Shown piece after piece: positions 24,218 to 32,140 of a stretch of DNA of 39,748 bases. Source of the stretch: Flammeovirgaceae bacterium UBA5008 (lineage in GTDB: Bacteria; Bacteroidota; Bacteroidia; Cytophagales; Cyclobacteriaceae); assembly GCA_002398365.1 (NCBI GenBank), contig DGYK01000043.1, positions 44,626 through 84,373 of the forward strand, read 5' to 3'. Position 1 is the stretch's first letter; the number at the start of each line of letters is the position of its first letter. Made by a program: the position numbers and the translations under genes. Below the pieces are notes generated by a model. The model saw nothing but the letters and a program-made list of their open reading frames with translations, was not told the DNA's origin and ran no database searches.

Positions 24218-25216
24218 ATGAAAAAAATCGGAATACTACACGGCATGGAGCGCTCCTTTCCGGAGGCATTTGTAGAGCGCGTTAACAAAATGGGATTAAA
24301 AGATATCAAAGCCGAACCGGTGTTGATAGACATGGTGCAACAAGGCGTAGGCGATGACTATGCTGTCATCATCGACCGCATTTCGCAAGATGTTCCTTTC
24401 TACCGAGCCTATTTAAAAAACGCAGCCATCAGTGGCACGGCCGTTATTAATAATCCGTTTTGGTGGAGTGCGGATGAAAAGTTTTTCAACAATGCGCTCG
24501 CTGTGAAAATAGGAGTGCCCGTACCTAAAACAGTAATCCTTCCCTCGCACGAGCGCCCTACCGATACCAGCGACAGTTCTTTCAGCAATCTGAAGTTTCC
24601 ATTGAGCTGGGAAAAAATATTTGAACACATCGGGTTTCCTGCTTACATGAAGCCACATGCCGGAGGCGGCTGGAAGAGTGTTTACAAACTAAACAACATG
24701 GATGATTTCTTTAAAGCGTACAGCGAAACGGGACAGTTGGTGATGATGTTGCAGGAAGAAATCATTTTTGAGGATTATTTTAGATGTTATTGTCTTGGAG
24801 GCAAGTATGTGCGGATCATGCAATACGAACCACGCAATCCGCACCACCTCCGCTATCAAAGTAACAATGGCCCAGCTTCGGCAAAATTATTGAAGCAGGT
24901 AAATGATTATGTTTTGCAACTATGTCATTCCTTGGGCTATGATTTCAATACCGTAGAAATGGCGGTGCGTGATGGCATTCCATATGCCATTGATTTTTGC
25001 AATCCGGCTCCCGATGCTGATATCAAATCAGTAGGGCAAGAAAATTTTGAGTGGGTGGTAGAGCATGCCAGCAAAATGGCTGTAGAGCGCGCACAAGCGC
25101 AAAAGCCTGGTAAAGATAATTTGACCTGGGGAACTTTTGTAAAAAATGCAGTTGCAGCGTCCGAAGAAAAAGTTGTTACAAAAAAAGCACCTGCTAAAAA
25201 GAAAGCATCCTCTTAA
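24218..25216 (+). CDS. ATP-grasp ligase (RimK/glutathione-synthase-like), first of cluster
   Basis: A 332-aa ATP-grasp protein that would form an amide bond via an acyl phosphate. The fold's landmarks are visible: a pre-ATP-grasp alpha/beta part (KKIGILHGMERSFPEAFVER), the ATP-binding strand with lysine and glycine loop (PAYMKPHAGGGWKSVY), the hinge-like VMMLQEEIIFEDYFRCYC, and the Mg-binding end (EMAVRDGIPYAIDFCNPAPD). The last 15 residues are lysine/alanine-rich (KKAPAKKKASS). The ATG at 24218 is chosen because an upstream extension to 24146 has no family character. It is followed by the GCS2 ligase after 20 bp. The acceptor and donor are unknown. Confidence 0.83.
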   Translation: MKKIGILHGMERSFPEAFVERVNKMGLKDIKAEPVLIDMVQQGVGDDYAVIIDRISQDVPFYRAYLKNAAISGTAVINNPFWWSADEKFFNNALAVKIGVPVPKTVILPSHERPTDTSDSSFSNLKFPLSWEKIFEHIGFPAYMKPHAGGGWKSVYKLNNMDDFFKAYSETGQLVMMLQEEIIFEDYFRCYCLGGKYVRIMQYEPRNPHHLRYQSNNGPASAKLLKQVNDYVLQLCHSLGYDFNTVEMAVRDGIPYAIDFCNPAPDADIKSVGQENFEWVVEHASKMAVERAQAQKPGKDNLTWGTFVKNAVAASEEKVVTKKAPAKKKASS

Positions 25217-25236
25217 GCAGCAGCAAGAAATTTATT

Positions 25237-26334
25237 ATGGAAAAATTTACACTGGGAGTAGAAGAAGAATACATGGTGATTGATCCGCATACGCGGGAAT
25301 TAAAATCGCATGATCAAAAGATTGTAGAACGATCCGCACTAGCCTTCAATGATCAGGTAAAAGCCGAAATGCACCAGGCGGTGGTAGAAGTAGGCACCGG
25401 CATTTGTCAGAATGTAGATGAAGCTTTGGCTGACATCAAAAGGCTGCGCAAGCATGTAGCCGAAGTAGCGGCAGGTCTCAATCTGAAAATTGGAGCAGCC
25501 GGTACGCATCCATTCTCTCATTGGAGCACACAGTTGATTACACCCAACCCGCGCTACGATGCCATTGTAAACGAAATGCAAGAGGCTGCCCGTTCCAATC
25601 TTATTTTTGGTTTGCATGTACACGTAGGGATCAAAGACAAAGACATGGCGATTCATATCATGAATACCGTGCGCTACTTTTTGCCGCACGTCTATGCCTT
25701 GTCTGCCAACTCACCTTTTTGGGAAGGTCGCAATACAGGTTTTAAATCATTCCGCACGAAAGTGTTTGACAAGTTTCCACGCACGGGCATTCCCGATCAT
25801 TTTACCAGTTGGGATGATTTTAAAAACTATGTCAATCTCTTAATTAAAACCAATTGCATCGACAATGCGAAGAAAATATGGTGGGACGTACGCGTGCATC
25901 CATTCTTTGATACGATTGAGTTTCGCATTTGCGATGTACCCATGCGGGTAGAGGAAACCATCGCTATCACGGCTATCTTTCAGGCGTTGGTGGCGAAGTT
26001 GTATAAACTGCGCATGCAAAACATGAGCTTCATCTTGTATAACCGAGCATTGATCAACGAAAACAAATGGCGGGCTTCTCGCTATGGCTTAGATGGACGA
26101 CTGATCGACTTTGGCATTCAGCAAGAAAAAGATACGCGTGCCCTTATTCTTGAGTTATTAGAATTTGTAGATGATGTAGTCGATGATTTAGGCAGCCGTA
26201 ACGCATTGCAGTATGTGTATAAAATTTTGCAGGAAGGTACAGGTGCCGATCGGCAACTAGCCGTTTTTCAGCAAACAGGAAGCCTCGAAAAAGTAGTAGA
26301 TTACATCACTTACGAGACCCTGCAGGGCATTTAA
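25237..26334 (+). CDS. Carboxylate-amine ligase, GCS2/YbdK family
   Basis: A 365-aa member of the glutamate-cysteine ligase family 2 (YbdK/EgtA-related), glutamine-synthetase-fold amidoligases that join a carboxylate, typically the gamma-carboxyl of glutamate, to an amine. It begins with the diagnostic FTLGVEEEYMVIDPHTREL and contains GLHVHVGIKDKDMAIHIMN, ALSANSPFWEGRNTGFKSFR and the C-terminal FRICDVPMRVEETIAI, all typical of the family and apparently intact. YbdK of E. coli has weak gamma-glutamylcysteine synthase activity; the true substrate in Bacteroidota is not established. It sits between ATP-grasp and glutamine amidotransferase genes, which argues for a pathway making a gamma-glutamyl-type compound. 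Confidence 0.9.
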   Translation: MEKFTLGVEEEYMVIDPHTRELKSHDQKIVERSALAFNDQVKAEMHQAVVEVGTGICQNVDEALADIKRLRKHVAEVAAGLNLKIGAAGTHPFSHWSTQLITPNPRYDAIVNEMQEAARSNLIFGLHVHVGIKDKDMAIHIMNTVRYFLPHVYALSANSPFWEGRNTGFKSFRTKVFDKFPRTGIPDHFTSWDDFKNYVNLLIKTNCIDNAKKIWWDVRVHPFFDTIEFRICDVPMRVEETIAITAIFQALVAKLYKLRMQNMSFILYNRALINENKWRASRYGLDGRLIDFGIQQEKDTRALILELLEFVDDVVDDLGSRNALQYVYKILQEGTGADRQLAVFQQTGSLEKVVDYITYETLQGI

Positions 26335-26364
26335 GGTACTTTCAACTCAAAACCTTACATATCC

Positions 26365-26395
26365 TTTCGATCAAGTTTGCTTTCCATTAAATTTG
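26365..26395 (+). promoter_or_regulatory. Internal promoter of the amidoligase cluster
   Basis: TTTC (26365-26368) is followed after 19 nt by TAAATTTG (26388-26395), an exact -7 element with a near-consensus -33. It would start a transcript near 26402, 13 nt before the TTG of the amidotransferase gene. Confidence 0.58.
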
Positions 26396-26414
26396 CTAGC
26401 CAAAAGATAATTCG

Positions 26415-27254
26415 TTGAACGCAACCTATCCATTACGAGTAGCCATTCTGGACCTCTATGAAGGGACGCCCAACGAAGGCATGCGCAGCATTCGTCAACT
26501 GATTGAAGAGCTTTCGGTTGATTTTCATAACCCATTAAAGTATGATGTTTTTGAAACCCGCTTAACGGGGGAAGTGCCGGACTTATCATACGATGCTTAT
26601 ATTTCCAGTGGCGGCCCAGGTAGTCCGTTGGATAGCGAAGGCTCTTACTGGGAAAGAAAATATTTCGGCTTGATGGATGCCATTCACGATAACAACCGGA
26701 GTTATCCTGATCAAAAAAAACATGTGCTATTGATTTGCCATTCGTTTCAGGTGTATTGTCGCTACTACGGTTATGGATTAGTGTCCAAAAGAAAATCTAC
26801 TTCGTTTGGTGTTATGCCGATGCACAAAACGAGTGAGGGTCACCATGATCCATTGTTCCGCTCATTAGGCGATCCGTTCTGGGCAGTTGACTCACGTGAT
26901 TACCAAATCACAAAACCCAACGAAGAAAAGATAAGAGAACGAGGAGGTTCCGTATTGTGCATCGAAAAATACCGACCCACGGTAGAGCTCGAACGCGCTG
27001 TGATGGCAATTCGTTTCGATGATGCTTTTTTTGGAACACAATTTCATCCGGAAGCAGATGCGGTGGGAATGCGAAAATATTTATTGCGCGAAGACAAAAA
27101 AGAATTAGTGATTGAAAAGCATGGCGAGAAAAAATATTGGGAAATGCTCGATCACCTCAACGACCCTGACAAAATCATGCAAACCAATCGGGCTGTGTTG
27201 CCGCGTTTTTTAATGATGGCATTCCAACAACGTTTGAATTATATTCTGGTATGA
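26415..27254 (+). CDS. Stand-alone class I glutamine amidotransferase-like protein
   Basis: A 279-aa protein with the class I glutaminase fold. The oxyanion strand is YISSGGPGSPLD (about 62-74), the nucleophile is C108 in LLICHSFQVYC, and the His/Glu pair is H211/E213 in TQFHPEADAVG. The full Cys-His-Glu triad is present, so it could release ammonia from glutamine. It could equally hydrolyse gamma-glutamyl bonds, as PuuD-like relatives do. No synthetase domain is fused, so it would serve a partner ligase. It starts with TTG, chosen because it keeps the first beta strand (LRVAILDLYEG). Its stop overlaps the next ATP-grasp gene by 4 bp (ATGA), which suggests the two products act together. Confidence 0.85.
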   Translation: MNATYPLRVAILDLYEGTPNEGMRSIRQLIEELSVDFHNPLKYDVFETRLTGEVPDLSYDAYISSGGPGSPLDSEGSYWERKYFGLMDAIHDNNRSYPDQKKHVLLICHSFQVYCRYYGYGLVSKRKSTSFGVMPMHKTSEGHHDPLFRSLGDPFWAVDSRDYQITKPNEEKIRERGGSVLCIEKYRPTVELERAVMAIRFDDAFFGTQFHPEADAVGMRKYLLREDKKELVIEKHGEKKYWEMLDHLNDPDKIMQTNRAVLPRFLMMAFQQRLNYILV

Positions 27255-28444
27255 TCTCACTCGCACGCGAATCTTTCAATCAGCAATTCAGCGAGCAGAA
27301 GTACCAGGAATTTCTGAATGATCTCAATAGCTCCTACAATTACAAAATTCCCTTTCGCGTAGCAGAATCTCCTGTTTTTATTAGCAAAGAATTCAAGGCT
27401 AAACTAATGAAAGGTGCCAATGAGATTATCGATTTTATCGTGCAGCCCGACTTCAGCAGCAAAATGGAAGCAGCACTTCCACCTGCATTGTCCGTACCTC
27501 ACGAAACTAATCACACACTATTCTTAGCACTTGATTTTGCTATCTGTTCCAATGATACAGGCGAATTGATTCCTCAACTGATTGAATTGCAAGGCTTCCC
27601 TTCACTGTTTGGTTATCAGGATTTTTTAGGATCTAAATTCAGACAGCACTATAAAATTGGCGATAGCTGGGAATATCACTTTGGTAAAACTTCAACAGAA
27701 TATTGGGAGCGATTGAAAAAATCCATTTTAAATGGGCACGATCCGGAAAATGTAGTTCTACTTGAAATCAATCCGCTACAGCAAAATACAGCCATCGACT
27801 TTCTGATCACGCAAGATAAATTGGGCATTCCCCTGGTTCACATCGGAGACGTGGTCATTCGCGGCAAGCAATTGTTTTACTTGAAGGACGGTGTTGAAGT
27901 ACACATCAAACGAATTTATAATCGGGTGATTTTTGATGAGTTGCAACAGCAGAAAAATCTTCAAACCCAATTTCATCTCACGGAAGATGTAGAGGTAGAA
28001 TGGGCCGGGCACCCCAATTGGTTTTTCAAAATCAGCAAATACACCATGCCGTTCCTACAGAGCAGCGCGGTGCCGCAATCATCTTTCTTGAGTGATGTAA
28101 AAGTTATTCCTACTGATTTAGAGAACTACGTTTTAAAGCCGCTCTTCTCCTTTTCGGGAAGCGGTGTCATCTTCCACGTGAAGCGAGAAGACATCGATGC
28201 CATCCCGTTGAGCGAACGAAAGAATTTTATGTTGCAGCGCAAAGTAAAATACGAACCCGTTGTGCAAGCTGTCGATGGATTGGTGAAGGCCGAGCTGCGA
28301 TTGCTTTATATTTGGGATGAAGGCCAAGCTCGTCCCGAGTTAATTACAAATCTGGCCCGATTGAGTCGTGGAGAAATGATTGGCGTAAAATATAACAAAG
28401 ACAAAACCTGGGTAGGCGGTTCTATTTCGTTCTTTGAGAAATAA
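27251..28444 (+). CDS. Second ATP-grasp-like protein of the cluster
   Basis: A 397-aa protein with ATP-grasp features in its C-terminal half: VLKPLFSFSGSGVIFH (lysine plus flexible glycine/serine loop), FMLQRKVKYEPVVQ (hinge with Glu), and ELRLLYIWDEGQARPELITNLARLS (metal-binding end, with Glu and Asn in ELITNLA). The N-terminal half has acidic and aromatic segments such as IELQGFPSLFGYQDFLG and LLEINPLQQNTAIDFLI and is less familiar. I therefore call it a divergent ATP-grasp ligase. It is translationally coupled to the amidotransferase gene, so ammonia or a gamma-glutamyl compound may be handed between them. Its substrate is unknown. Confidence 0.75.
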   Translation: MISLARESFNQQFSEQKYQEFLNDLNSSYNYKIPFRVAESPVFISKEFKAKLMKGANEIIDFIVQPDFSSKMEAALPPALSVPHETNHTLFLALDFAICSNDTGELIPQLIELQGFPSLFGYQDFLGSKFRQHYKIGDSWEYHFGKTSTEYWERLKKSILNGHDPENVVLLEINPLQQNTAIDFLITQDKLGIPLVHIGDVVIRGKQLFYLKDGVEVHIKRIYNRVIFDELQQQKNLQTQFHLTEDVEVEWAGHPNWFFKISKYTMPFLQSSAVPQSSFLSDVKVIPTDLENYVLKPLFSFSGSGVIFHVKREDIDAIPLSERKNFMLQRKVKYEPVVQAVDGLVKAELRLLYIWDEGQARPELITNLARLSRGEMIGVKYNKDKTWVGGSISFFEK

Positions 28445-28493
28445 AATCACTCCAAATTCTAAAATCACAACTCACAAATCATAAATTAAATCA

Positions 28494-29078
28494 GTGTCTT
28501 CGCATCACATCGTACGAGAAGATCAGGAGCCCGCCTTGTTTATTCTGTCTGCCGGGGCACTTTCATTCGAGAAAGTTCAGGAATTGTTGGAATGGAGTCC
28601 TACTGTCATAGTAGCCGAATGGGAAGTTAACCAAGTAAAAGGTTGGGGAATTAAAATCGATGTGGTGCTGTGTGCCGAAACTAACTTAGAGAAGCTAAAA
28701 GAGGAATTGGCCGATCAGGCACCTATCAAATTCATTACGTTTCATTCAACGGAAGATTGTCTCTCAACTGGCATGTACTTTTTGTTAGCCGCGAAATACC
28801 AGGCAGTGAATCTATTGACTGATTCTACGAATGTGCTTTCGTTTCTATCTTCCCTGCGCGGAATTGAAATGGATGCTTTTATCGATAACCGAAAATGGTC
28901 ATTCATTCAAAAAATGAAATTTGAAAAATGGGTCGGTCCCGCCACTCAATTTCAGATTTACCCAAATCAACTTACTTTTTCAACCACAGGACTTTCCTCC
29001 ACATTACTGAGCGAATCTTCAGGTACAATTTCGATTACTGCCTCAACTCCCTTTTGGGTGGGAGAAGATTTATCCTAA
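28494..29078 (+). CDS. Thiamine-pyrophosphokinase-like protein, degenerate
   Basis: A 194-aa protein. The C-terminal ~60 residues (FQIYPNQLTFSTTGLSS, then SGTISITASTPFWVGEDL) resemble the substrate-binding beta domain of thiamine pyrophosphokinases. The N-terminal part (PTVIVAEWEVNQVKGWGIKIDVVLCAE) has the order of the TPK catalytic domain but lacks its GD(F/L)DS aspartates. It may therefore be an inactive or repurposed homologue. It begins with GTG and has no clear promoter. It follows the second ATP-grasp gene by 49 bp on the same strand and overlaps prmC tail-to-tail by 9 bp. Whether it belongs to the amidoligase pathway is unknown. Confidence 0.55.
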   Translation: MSSHHIVREDQEPALFILSAGALSFEKVQELLEWSPTVIVAEWEVNQVKGWGIKIDVVLCAETNLEKLKEELADQAPIKFITFHSTEDCLSTGMYFLLAAKYQAVNLLTDSTNVLSFLSSLRGIEMDAFIDNRKWSFIQKMKFEKWVGPATQFQIYPNQLTFSTTGLSSTLLSESSGTISITASTPFWVGEDLS

Positions 29079-29906
29079 CCACATAGCCGACACAAAACGG
29101 TTTTTGCCTTCCATGTCTTTGATCAATTCCACAGATTGATACTCTTCTTTCTCAAATAACAATTTCACTTCTGCAGAAAGTTGGGCATTGATCTCCGCGC
29201 AAATTTTACCTTCTCTTTTTAAAATGGTTTTACCTTTTTCGGCTAGGGCCTGATAAAAAATAAGTGGGTTCGTATCAGAAACAAACAATGCCAGGTGCGG
29301 CTCGAAACGCAACACGTTTGTCTCCATTGAAGATTTCTCTAATTCGCGAATGTAAGGCGGGTTACTTACGATGCAATCGAAGTCCTTGAAAGCTAATTCG
29401 TCATTTAAAAAATCGGCTTGCACCCACTCTACTGTTGCTTGAAGCTGCGATGCATTCTGTTGCGCCACCTTTAATGCATTGGCACTCACATCCAATGCAA
29501 AGACTTGGGCGTGAGGCAAAGCCAACGCCAACGAAATGGCAATACATCCACTGCCCGTACCCACATCCAAAATTTTAGCATTGGGTGCCAATCTTTGTTT
29601 TACTTCCTCTACCAATTGCTCCGTTTCCGGCCGAGGTATCAAGACGTTGGCATTTACCTGAAAACGATGTCCGCAAAACCACGCTACTCCGGTTACGTAC
29701 TGCACCGGTTCGTGCTCGTTAATTCGATGGAGATCTCTTTCAATCAATTCAAGATCTACTTCCACGGCAGTATCATTCCAAATATCCGTGCGTATGATTC
29801 CAAATCGGGCTTCCAGCAAGTAGTAAGCAATAGCTTCCGCTTCTCCGCGATCGCTCAACGTAATTTTGCTTAATAGATGATTAAATAGTTCCTTGGATTT
29901 GGTCAT
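29070..29906 (-). CDS. prmC: Release factor glutamine methyltransferase
   Basis: PrmC methylates the glutamine of the GGQ motif in peptide-chain release factors, using SAM. The 278-aa protein has an N-terminal helical domain, the SAM-binding motif ILDVGTGSGCIAISLA in the middle, and the catalytic NPPY motif in DCIVSNPPYIRELEKSS. The link EPVQYVTGVAWFCGHRFQV with LIPRPETEQLVEEV is diagnostic of PrmC rather than PrmB. It is divergent from ribD with a 36-bp gap, so their promoters must be very compact or overlap; I could not identify a convincing pair there. Confidence 0.93.
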   Translation of the reverse strand: MTKSKELFNHLLSKITLSDRGEAEAIAYYLLEARFGIIRTDIWNDTAVEVDLELIERDLHRINEHEPVQYVTGVAWFCGHRFQVNANVLIPRPETEQLVEEVKQRLAPNAKILDVGTGSGCIAISLALALPHAQVFALDVSANALKVAQQNASQLQATVEWVQADFLNDELAFKDFDCIVSNPPYIRELEKSSMETNVLRFEPHLALFVSDTNPLIFYQALAEKGKTILKREGKICAEINAQLSAEVKLLFEKEEYQSVELIKDMEGKNRFVSAMWLG

Positions 29907-29942
29907 CGACTCATTGATCTTTGCAATGATACTAAATTCTCG

Positions 29943-30965
29943 ATGACTCCCGATGAACTTTTCATGCTGCGCGCCCTTGAACTAGCCCGGTTAGGGATAG
30001 GTCGAGTGAGCCCCAATCCACAAGTGGGTTGTGTGATTGTGCATGATGGTAAAATCATTGGCGAAGGCTGGCATCAAAAATATGGTGGCCCACATGCCGA
30101 AGTAAACGCCATTAATAGTGTAACCGATAAATCCCTATTAGAACAGGCCACTGTGTATGTCAATCTGGAACCTTGTTCACATTTTGGAAAAACACCTCCT
30201 TGTGCCGACTTGCTCATTGCCCAGCGTGTGCGAAAACTAGTGGTGGCCAATGTAGATTCGAATCCGCTCGTGGGCGGAAAAGGTCTCGCCAAATTACAAG
30301 CAGCGGGTATCGAAACGGTGGTAGGTGTTTTAGACCAACAAGCACGTGAATTGAACAAGCGGTTTTTCACTTTCGTGGAACAGCAGCGTCCCTATATCAT
30401 CTTAAAGTGGGCTGAAACGGCTGACGGATTTATTGCCCGATCGAATTTTGATTCAAAGTGGATCAGCAATGAATACTCGCGTCAATTGGCACATCGTTGG
30501 CGCAGTGAAGAAGATGCGATTCTTGTTGGTTCCCGCACGGCCGCGCACGATAATCCCGCACTCACTGTGCGCGATTGGTCTGGGCGAAATCCGGTTCGTA
30601 TTGTTATCGACCGGCACTTAAAACTGTCCGATTCACTTCATTTATTCGATGGGAATACACCTACGCTATGTTACAACCTTATTCAAGAAAAAACAGAAAA
30701 ATGCACTACATGGGTTAAGATACCAGAAGCTGAATTTCTAAAAAACTTGGTTGCGGATCTTCACCAACGAAATATTCAATCGCTCATAATTGAAGGAGGA
30801 GCCCAAACTCTTAAGGCTTTTTTGAATGAAAATCTCTGGGACGAAGCACGTGTATTTAAGGCACGACAAAGTTTTGGATCAGGCATCGCTGCTCCTACTT
30901 TTCACGGAAATCTAAAAGAAACACTTGATGTAATGGATGACGAACTTCAAATATGGGTTCGCTAA
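29943..30965 (+). CDS. ribD: Bifunctional riboflavin deaminase/reductase
   Basis: RibD carries out two successive steps of riboflavin synthesis: deamination of diaminohydroxyphosphoribosylaminopyrimidine, then NADPH-dependent reduction of the ribosyl side chain. In the 340-aa protein the cytidine-deaminase-type zinc site is H51/E53 (GGPHAEVNAI) with C78 and C87 (LEPCSHFGKTPPCADLL). The reductase half starts about residue 145 (YIILKWAETADGFIARSN), with the SLIIEGGAQTLKAFL nucleotide-binding segment. Both domains look complete. It is isolated from other rib genes, which is usual in Bacteroidota. Its stop is 14 bp from the convergent PorP-like gene. Confidence 0.94.
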   Translation: MTPDELFMLRALELARLGIGRVSPNPQVGCVIVHDGKIIGEGWHQKYGGPHAEVNAINSVTDKSLLEQATVYVNLEPCSHFGKTPPCADLLIAQRVRKLVVANVDSNPLVGGKGLAKLQAAGIETVVGVLDQQARELNKRFFTFVEQQRPYIILKWAETADGFIARSNFDSKWISNEYSRQLAHRWRSEEDAILVGSRTAAHDNPALTVRDWSGRNPVRIVIDRHLKLSDSLHLFDGNTPTLCYNLIQEKTEKCTTWVKIPEAEFLKNLVADLHQRNIQSLIIEGGAQTLKAFLNENLWDEARVFKARQSFGSGIAAPTFHGNLKETLDVMDDELQIWVR

Positions 30966-30979
30966 TCTTTTACTGATTA

Positions 30980-32134
30980 TTACCGCTTTCTCTTTTTCGG
31001 TTTATATACCTTCTTCTTAGAAGAAGATCGCTTCTTATTGTAAGTAGGGCGCTTGGTCGAGCTCTTCCTTCCCATCGAAAGTTTCTTTGTGTTTTGGTAG
31101 CGCGAGTTAGGTGAGAAAGCAGCTACACGCTTTTGTGCGCGTGCTAATTGCTTTGGTGTTCGTCCTCCGGCTGTTTTGCGAACTGGCGAAGAACTAATTG
31201 ATTTTCTGCGGTACGAAAGTGATTGCTTATAATCTTGACGGAATTTCTTTTGATAGTTTTGGTCATTAAAATCATAACGTAGAGTAAACTCATTGGATGA
31301 TCCTACAAATCCACCTACCGGTGTAGTGATCATTTCGCGTGAGTACCCAACCATCAAATACTTGTTGAAGCGATAGCCTAAGGTAAAGTTGAGTAAGTTG
31401 CCAGCTCTGATTGCGCTACCTGCTGTAATCTTATTGTCGTAGGTATAGTAGAGTCCAACATCGTAATTGTAATTGTTCTCGGAGAATTTTCGAAAGGAGA
31501 AGAAAGGTTCCAGTACATCTTGTCCATCACGGATAGGAATCTGGCCTTGTACAAAACCAGTATAATAATTCGAAAGCACTTTTTTATCTGTTGGCTCTAA
31601 CCAAGCGGTGGATAAACGGTTAGCAGCGACACCTACTTTAACAAATCGATTTTGAAACATTAAGCCAAAAGAAAAGTCCGGCTTTCCTTTGGTGTTATCA
31701 TACCGGATAAAGGTAGGATCCGTACTGATATAGGCAGCATCTGCGCCTGTTAATCCATTAAAGGTTAACATATTGTACTCAATGCCAACTCCGGAAGAAA
31801 GAGAGCTGAATTTGTTGAAGTACAGGTGATACGCAAAGGCACCACCGATGTATGTGTTTTTCAAAATTGAAACCTCCTCCTGAAAAACATTCGCTCCTAC
31901 TCCGAAGCGGTGACCCGCTATAGGTGTGTGTACGCTGATGAAATAGTTCTTTGGTGCATCTGCCACACCGGAATAATTCATTCGATATGAGGTAGTAATT
32001 GAGCCGAAAGTATGCCCTGCGAGGGCAGGATTGTACATGAAGGAATTCGTAAGCTTTTGACTGAACAAAGGAATATCCTGCCCGGTAACAGCAAAAGAAC
32101 TAAAAATGCATACAGCCAGTAAAATTCTTCTCAT
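30980..32134 (-). CDS. PorP/SprF-family outer-membrane protein with basic C-terminal tail
   Basis: A 384-aa member of the PorP/SprF family, T9SS-associated barrels that are usually encoded next to the type B sorting-domain protein they help anchor. Residues 1-19 are a signal peptide (LLAVCIFSSFAVTGQ). The family start QDIPLFSQKLTNSFMYNPALAG follows, quoted in part as LFSQKLTNSFMYNPALAG. The barrel continues to LRYDFND near residue 290. After that come about 90 residues with 33 Lys/Arg and one Asp, ending KKVYKPKKRKR. The usual family length is about 300-330, so the tail is an addition. It lies 6 bp after the sorting-domain gene, which supports a pair. Confidence 0.88.
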   Translation of the reverse strand: MRRILLAVCIFSSFAVTGQDIPLFSQKLTNSFMYNPALAGHTFGSITTSYRMNYSGVADAPKNYFISVHTPIAGHRFGVGANVFQEEVSILKNTYIGGAFAYHLYFNKFSSLSSGVGIEYNMLTFNGLTGADAAYISTDPTFIRYDNTKGKPDFSFGLMFQNRFVKVGVAANRLSTAWLEPTDKKVLSNYYTGFVQGQIPIRDGQDVLEPFFSFRKFSENNYNYDVGLYYTYDNKITAGSAIRAGNLLNFTLGYRFNKYLMVGYSREMITTPVGGFVGSSNEFTLRYDFNDQNYQKKFRQDYKQSLSYRRKSISSSPVRKTAGGRTPKQLARAQKRVAAFSPNSRYQNTKKLSMGRKSSTKRPTYNKKRSSSKKKVYKPKKRKR

Positions 32135-32140
32135 GCATTA

